DNA from: Mesorhizobium ciceri WSM4083
GTDB lineage: Bacteria > Pseudomonadota > Alphaproteobacteria > Rhizobiales > Rhizobiaceae
Length of the DNA: 37,619 bases
Assembly: GCF_000519305.1 (NCBI RefSeq)
Contig: NZ_JAFG01000014.1
Location: 189-37,807, forward strand
Reading direction: 5' to 3'
Made by a program: the position numbers and the translations under genes. This document shows, one piece after another, positions 31,935 through 37,619 of the stretch. The notes beneath the pieces are model-generated. The model was not told the origin of the DNA. It did not search any database and was given only the letters and a program-made list of their open reading frames with translations. Numbering within the stretch: position 1 is the first letter of the stretch; each line of letters starts with the position of its first letter.

Positions 31935-33986
31935 TCAGCGGCGGCGCAGCAGCCACATCAGCACCGGGCCGCCGATGAGCGTGGCGACGAGACCGGCCGG
32001 GATCTGGCGTGGGAAGATGGCGGTGCGGCCGATCCAGTCGGCGGCGACCATGATCAGCGCGCCGGCGAGCACCGCGCCAACGGCCTGCGGCAGCGCACGG
32101 GAGAGGCCAAGGCGACGGGCAAGGTGCGGCGCCATCAGGCCGATGAAGGTCAGCGGACCGACGATCAGCGTCGAGGCCGCGGTGAGTGCCGCGACGGCCA
32201 GCAGCACGAGAAGCCGCGTCCTCTTCAGGTTGATGCCAAGGCCTTGAACGGCGGCGGAGCCGAGCGGCAGGATGTCGAGCCAACGCATGAAGAAAGGCGC
32301 GAGCGCGAAGAGGCAGACGGCGATACCACCGGTCAGCAAGGCATCACCGACATCGACGCCATAGGTCGAGCCGGTCAGCCAGTTGAGCAGCAGCATGGCA
32401 CGCGGATCGCCGGTGGCGGTGAGCACCAAGATCAGCGCGTCGAACAAGGCCGTCAGGGCAACGCCGGCGAGCAGCAGCCGCTCCGGCGCATAGGCGGCAC
32501 GGCGGCCGATCGCCAGCGTCACCAGCAAAGCGGCGAAGGCGCCTATGGTTGCCGCCGCCGTCTGAACCGGACGTCCGGCATCGACGAGCGCAAACAGCGC
32601 CACCATCATGCCGAGCGCGGCACCGGCGCTGATGCCAAGCACTTCGGGGCTCGCCATCGGATTGCCGGTCAGCCGCTGCATCATCAGCCCGGCAAGCGCC
32701 AGCATCGCCCCGGCACTCAGCGCGGCAAGCACGCGAGGCCACCGCCACGACAGCAAAGGCTGCAACTCGTCGCCGAAGGCGAAGGTCCAGCCATGCGGAC
32801 CCGGTCCATAGAGCAGGGCCAGCCCGAGCAGCAGAAGCAGAGCCAGGCCGATCGCCGCCAGCATAAGGCCGGGCCGGCTTGCGCGCGGCAGGCGCGCGGC
32901 CATGAAGGACGGGGCTTCCGAGCCAAGCGCAAGGCGCGGCAGCAGCCAGAGAAGCAGCGGTGCGCCGAGAAGTGCCGTGATCGCTCCGGTCGGCAGCAGG
33001 TCGCCTTGCGGCCCGGTAGCGATCTGCACGGCCTGGTCGGCAGCCCACAACAGCGCCCCGCCGATCAACGGCGCCATCACCAGTTGCTGGCCCAGCCGCC
33101 GGGCACCGCCGATGCGCGCGAGCGTCGCCGCGGCCAGGCCGACGAAGCCGATGACGCCGACAGCGGCAACGACAAAGGCAATCAGCGCGACGGCGGCAGC
33201 CAGTCCGGCGAAGCGATAGGCGCCGAGCGGCACGCCAAGGCTGCGCGCGCCTTCATCGTCGAGGCCAAGCAAGGTCAGGGGCCGCACCATGAGGAAGATC
33301 GCCAGCGCAGCAGTGCCGATGCGTGGCAAAAGCCACAGCGTCGTCGACCAGTCCTGCTGGCCGAGCGAACCGGCGCCCCAGATGAACAGGCTGGCCAGCC
33401 ATTCATGCCGCAGCACAATGAGAGCGGCACCGATGGCGCCGGCATAAAGGCTGACCACAAGCCCCGCCAGCACCACCGAAAGCGGCGACAGGCCCTTGTG
33501 CCAGGAGAGAGCGAAGACGGCGGCAAGGGCCATGAATGCGCCAGCCAGCGCCACCCATTCGCGGCCGAAGGCAAGCAGGGAAGGCGACAGAAGCGTCGCC
33601 AGCGCCAGCGCCAGATAGGCGCCGGCCGAGACGCCGACCGTTTCGGGCGAGGCGAGCGGGTTGCGCAGAACCTGTTGCAGGACGGTTCCGGCAAGCCCGA
33701 GCGCGGCACCACATAAAAGGCTGACGGCAAGCCTGGGCAGGAAGGCGTAGTGGACGAGCACCTGCCGCATGTCATCGATGTCGGGGGCGGCGAGCGATTG
33801 GAGCCAGAGCGCCGATGGCAGCTGCACGGTGAGGTTCGAGACGGTTGCCGCTGACGCTGCCGCGAGCAGCACCGCGCAAAGCAGGATCGCGCCTACCGGC
33901 TGATTGCTGAAAAAGCGCCACGCGGAGGCCCGGCCGGCAGATGCATGCTTTCCCCCTTGGGCAATGGCCGCAGCATCCTCAGCCAC
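31935..33986 (-). CDS. fhuB: Ferric-hydroxamate ABC transporter permease FhuB
   Basis: Inner-membrane permease for iron-hydroxamate uptake. Its 683 residues make up two fused FecCD-type halves, as in E. coli FhuB (about 660), each with around ten membrane helices. Each half has the conserved segments G-x-x-LQxxxRNPLASPExxGVSxGA (first copy near 104-125) and its equivalent TGNPMASPEVLGISAGAALG (about 446-465), and the coupling segment GFVGLAAAT or GLMAPHLARRLG. The start at ATG 33986 overlaps the fhuD stop by eight bases. The ATPase FhuC that should drive it is not in the window. The 530-codon frame on the other strand is a shadow. Confidence 0.95.
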   Translation of the reverse strand: MAEDAAAIAQGGKHASAGRASAWRFFSNQPVGAILLCAVLLAAASAATVSNLTVQLPSALWLQSLAAPDIDDMRQVLVHYAFLPRLAVSLLCGAALGLAGTVLQQVLRNPLASPETVGVSAGAYLALALATLLSPSLLAFGREWVALAGAFMALAAVFALSWHKGLSPLSVVLAGLVVSLYAGAIGAALIVLRHEWLASLFIWGAGSLGQQDWSTTLWLLPRIGTAALAIFLMVRPLTLLGLDDEGARSLGVPLGAYRFAGLAAAVALIAFVVAAVGVIGFVGLAAATLARIGGARRLGQQLVMAPLIGGALLWAADQAVQIATGPQGDLLPTGAITALLGAPLLLWLLPRLALGSEAPSFMAARLPRASRPGLMLAAIGLALLLLLGLALLYGPGPHGWTFAFGDELQPLLSWRWPRVLAALSAGAMLALAGLMMQRLTGNPMASPEVLGISAGAALGMMVALFALVDAGRPVQTAAATIGAFAALLVTLAIGRRAAYAPERLLLAGVALTALFDALILVLTATGDPRAMLLLNWLTGSTYGVDVGDALLTGGIAVCLFALAPFFMRWLDILPLGSAAVQGLGINLKRTRLLVLLAVAALTAASTLIVGPLTFIGLMAPHLARRLGLSRALPQAVGAVLAGALIMVAADWIGRTAIFPRQIPAGLVATLIGGPVLMWLLRRR

Positions 33987-34854
33987 GGGCGGCCTCCGCG
34001 GTCATCGCCGACGCCAGGACCCGAGCAAAACGGGTGGCGGAGGGAAGCGCGCCGAACATCAGGACGGCGGGAAGGCGCATGATCGAGCGGTTGCGCACGA
34101 AGGGCATGGCGTTCCAGACCGGACTTTCGGTCAGCGTGCCGCCGGCGCCCTCAGGCAAGGGTTCGAGATAGGCGAGGCGCGCATCGCTGGATGTTGCCAG
34201 CCCGTCGATGCCGACGGTCGAAAACCCCCAATAATTGGTCTCGGCCGTCCAGGCGTTGCTGAGCCCGATGCGGTCGAACACCTCCTGAAACAGGCTCTTT
34301 GCGCCGTAGACGCGCACATTGCGCGGGTCCAGGAAGCTGACGACATAGATCGGCCGTGCCGAAAGCGGCGCCAGTTGCTGGCGGATCTCCGTAAAATACG
34401 CGTCTGCCGCCGCGATCAGCGCTTCGCCTTCGCTTCCCTTGCCGACAAGCCCGGCGAGCTGGCGCGTCGCCTCGAGCGCGCGCCGATAGGGCTGCCCGGC
34501 TTCGGTGTAGAGTCCGATCGTCGTCACCGGAGCCACGCGTTCGAGCAGCGGCTTGATGCCGTCGAGATATGGCATGGACAGGATGATGTCGGGCCTGAGC
34601 TGCTGCAGGAATTCGAGATTGGGCTCGAGCAGCGTGCCGAGATCGGCGATGTCGGGCGGCAGCCGCGGCTCGACCACCCATTTCTCCCAGACCTCCCGAT
34701 CGGCAATGGCGACCGGGCTGACGCCGAGCATGAGCAAGGTCTCGGTCAACCCGTCATCCAGGCAGACGATGCGCAACGGACGGGCTTCAGCCGTGGAAGA
34801 CCCCATGCCGGCGAACGGCAGCATGAAAAGCCCGAGCGCATGGCGTCGGGTCAT
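33979..34854 (-). CDS. fhuD: Ferric-hydroxamate-binding periplasmic protein FhuD
   Basis: Captures iron-hydroxamate in the periplasm and hands it to FhuB. The 291-residue product begins MTRRHALGLFMLPFAGM, a Tat-like twin-arginine signal ending at about 25 (AEA). The mature part follows FhuD: WVVEPRLPPDIADLGTLLEP, then NLEFLQQLRPDIIL, FLDPRNVRVYGAKSLFQEV, and NYWGFSTVGIDGLA near 220. I chose ATG 34854; a TTG at 34911 would add 19 residues before the signal. It is the first gene of the cluster, with an iron operator upstream. Confidence 0.92.
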   Translation of the reverse strand: MTRRHALGLFMLPFAGMGSSTAEARPLRIVCLDDGLTETLLMLGVSPVAIADREVWEKWVVEPRLPPDIADLGTLLEPNLEFLQQLRPDIILSMPYLDGIKPLLERVAPVTTIGLYTEAGQPYRRALEATRQLAGLVGKGSEGEALIAAADAYFTEIRQQLAPLSARPIYVVSFLDPRNVRVYGAKSLFQEVFDRIGLSNAWTAETNYWGFSTVGIDGLATSSDARLAYLEPLPEGAGGTLTESPVWNAMPFVRNRSIMRLPAVLMFGALPSATRFARVLASAMTAEAARG

Positions 34855-35354
34855 TCGGCTGCGCAAGCGATCGGGCGCGGCTCTCTGCTGGGGCTCTCGA
34901 TCTCTCTGCAATACGGCGTGCCCTGCTTTTCGGGATATGGTCTCCAGTGACCACTGCCCGGTGACTATGAAACATGAGTTTAGTAGTCAACATTTAGACG
35001 GGCTGACAAGTCAAACTTTCACGCAACCGCATCTCAGGCGCGGCCGCCACTTGGCCGCAAGGCGATTCGCCCGCACGACAGCGCTGTGCGATGTGGCCGC
35101 CCAAAAAATCACGGCCCGCGAAGCTCAATCCGCGCCCCGCATCATTTTTCCTCCACGAATGCGTTCCAGGATGGATGGTCCCGCCATCAGGGCAGGCCGC
35201 TCTGGATTGGATCGCCTGAAAAGGCAACGAATCAAAAAACCGGCGGCGGTCGTCGCCAGAAGGTGTAGAAGACCGTACCAAACGCATTGAGGGGAGTGCG
35301 ATCGGGTTGCGCTCGGCAAGGCTTGATGGTTTGTTGCCGCTATACGGAGAATGA
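34855..35354. other. Divergent spacer between fhuD and the small membrane protein gene
   Basis: About 500 bases holding the iron operator and no supported gene. Short frames on both strands lack motifs. Confidence 0.4.
34975..34989. promoter_or_regulatory. RirA-type iron-responsive operator (IRO)
   Basis: TGA-GTTTAGTAG-TCA is an exact match to the rhizobial iron operator TGA-N9-TCA bound by RirA, the iron-sulfur repressor of uptake genes in high iron. It lies about 120 bases upstream of fhuD, a fitting place for control of the iron genes. The motif is short, but its position argues for it. Confidence 0.6.
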
Positions 35355-35702
35355 ATGATGCGAGAGCCTGCCGGTCAAGACGAATACGGGTCGACGAACC
35401 CTTTCGATCCGGACGACCTGCCAACCTTGAACGCAATCGGCCCGAGCATGGGAAGCGGCAATGATTTCGAGAGATATGCCGTTGCCGTGATCATCGTGTT
35501 CGGTGCGCTGATCATCGGCGGGCTGATGGCCGCATCGATGGTCTTCGGGCACCGCAACGGCTTCCTCTTCGCGCTTGGCGGCGCCACGTCCGCCTGGATC
35601 TCCGGAAACGCGCTGCTGCTCGACCGGCCGCGCATCTATGCGCTGTTCGTCGGCATTGCCGCCTTGATGCTGGTTGCGTCCACCCTCACGCTGGTTTTGT
35701 GA
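35355..35702 (+). CDS. Small membrane protein of unknown function
   Basis: 115 residues with a soluble N-terminus (about 1-40) and three predicted membrane helices (about 41-63, 70-88 and 92-115). The sequence YAVAVIIVFGALIIGGLMAA begins the first. No known family. ATG 35355 has GGAGAA just upstream; the next codon is also ATG. It converges on the gamma-glutamyltranspeptidase gene. Confidence 0.72.
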   Translation: MMREPAGQDEYGSTNPFDPDDLPTLNAIGPSMGSGNDFERYAVAVIIVFGALIIGGLMAASMVFGHRNGFLFALGGATSAWISGNALLLDRPRIYALFVGIAALMLVASTLTLVL

Positions 35703-35788
35703 CGGTCACATCGGTGTGAGCCAATCCACTTGAGCAGCGGGCGATCAACCCGAATCGCCACGCTGCACCAAGCTTTTCCTCCGAGCTA

Positions 35789-37528
<1,740 letters not shown>

Positions 37529-37619
37529 GACGGTTCTCCGGGCGGGGGGATGCCTAGAAGACCGTGTTGGACGGATCGAGTCCACTAACAATTGAGGGAG
37601 CACGAGAAAGAGCCCCCTC

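Noticed and set aside
32124..33716. 530-codon plus-strand frame across fhuB
   Set aside because: Rich in Q, R, H, G and A with no domain, as expected for the antisense of a membrane permease in GC-rich DNA.
33904..34950. 348-codon plus-strand frame across fhuD
   Set aside because: Antisense shadow of fhuD, which matches its family along its whole length.

Overview
The window looks like part of the symbiosis region of a Mesorhizobium-type alphaproteobacterium, with its right-hand third in ordinary chromosome. The evidence is a rhizobial nifH, a set of nodulation genes behind nod boxes (nodD, nodZ, nolK, nodA, nodF, nodE, a nodG/fabG copy), many transposon relics, and then a compact, high-GC run of iron-uptake and peptidase genes typical of rhizobial chromosomes. 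The exact species cannot be read from this sequence.

Layout. 1-605: 5' part of nifH (minus), with a NifA-type upstream activator sequence at 795-810. 1601-5595: nodD (minus), a nod box, nodZ (plus), a second nod box and nolK (plus). These cover regulation and the fucose branch of Nod-factor decoration. 6558-10075 (minus): a third nod box reads into nodA, nodF and nodE, with a glutathione S-transferase gene beyond. nodB, nodC, nodIJ and noeL are not in the window. 11077-11814 (minus): a nodG/fabG gene with a decayed piece of fabD upstream, so it looks like a copy of the core fabD-fabG locus. 12175-14615: an intact IS21-family element (istA, istB). 14616-15493: eroded remnants, including the 3' end of an IS256-family transposase.

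15498-28888 is a cargo block unrelated to symbiosis. It holds an 1856-residue DUF4011/superfamily-1 helicase/nuclease/DUF3320 protein of the kind reported as an antiphage gene (Hhe), a MucR-like regulator, a membrane-anchored thermonuclease-like protein, and a tightly overlapping five-gene minus-strand operon. The operon encodes, in order of transcription, a four-helix membrane protein with coiled coils, a membrane-anchored von Willebrand A-like protein, a MotA/ZorA-like channel with a long tail, a MotB/ZorB/OmpA-like peptidoglycan-binding protein, and a DUF4236 protein. I read it as an ion-driven envelope machine related in plan to Zorya ZorAB but with different partners. It is the best candidate here for an undescribed system. 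Fragments of the same IS256 3' end lie on both sides of this block in the same orientation.

29821-37528 looks like chromosomal backbone: a GNAT-like protein, a secreted small protein, a ferric-hydroxamate uptake cluster (fhuD, fhuB, siderophore esterase) behind a RirA-type iron operator, a small membrane protein, and gamma-glutamyltranspeptidase. The switch from mosaic to compact gene layout at about 29.4-29.8 kb probably marks the edge of the mobile region.

How the genes work together: NodD with plant flavonoids would switch on the nod boxes. NodA attaches the acyl chain, NodF, NodE and NodG build a special acyl chain, and NolK and NodZ make and attach fucose. nifH serves nitrogen fixation in the nodule. 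The cargo block probably protects the host or the mobile region against phage or competing DNA.
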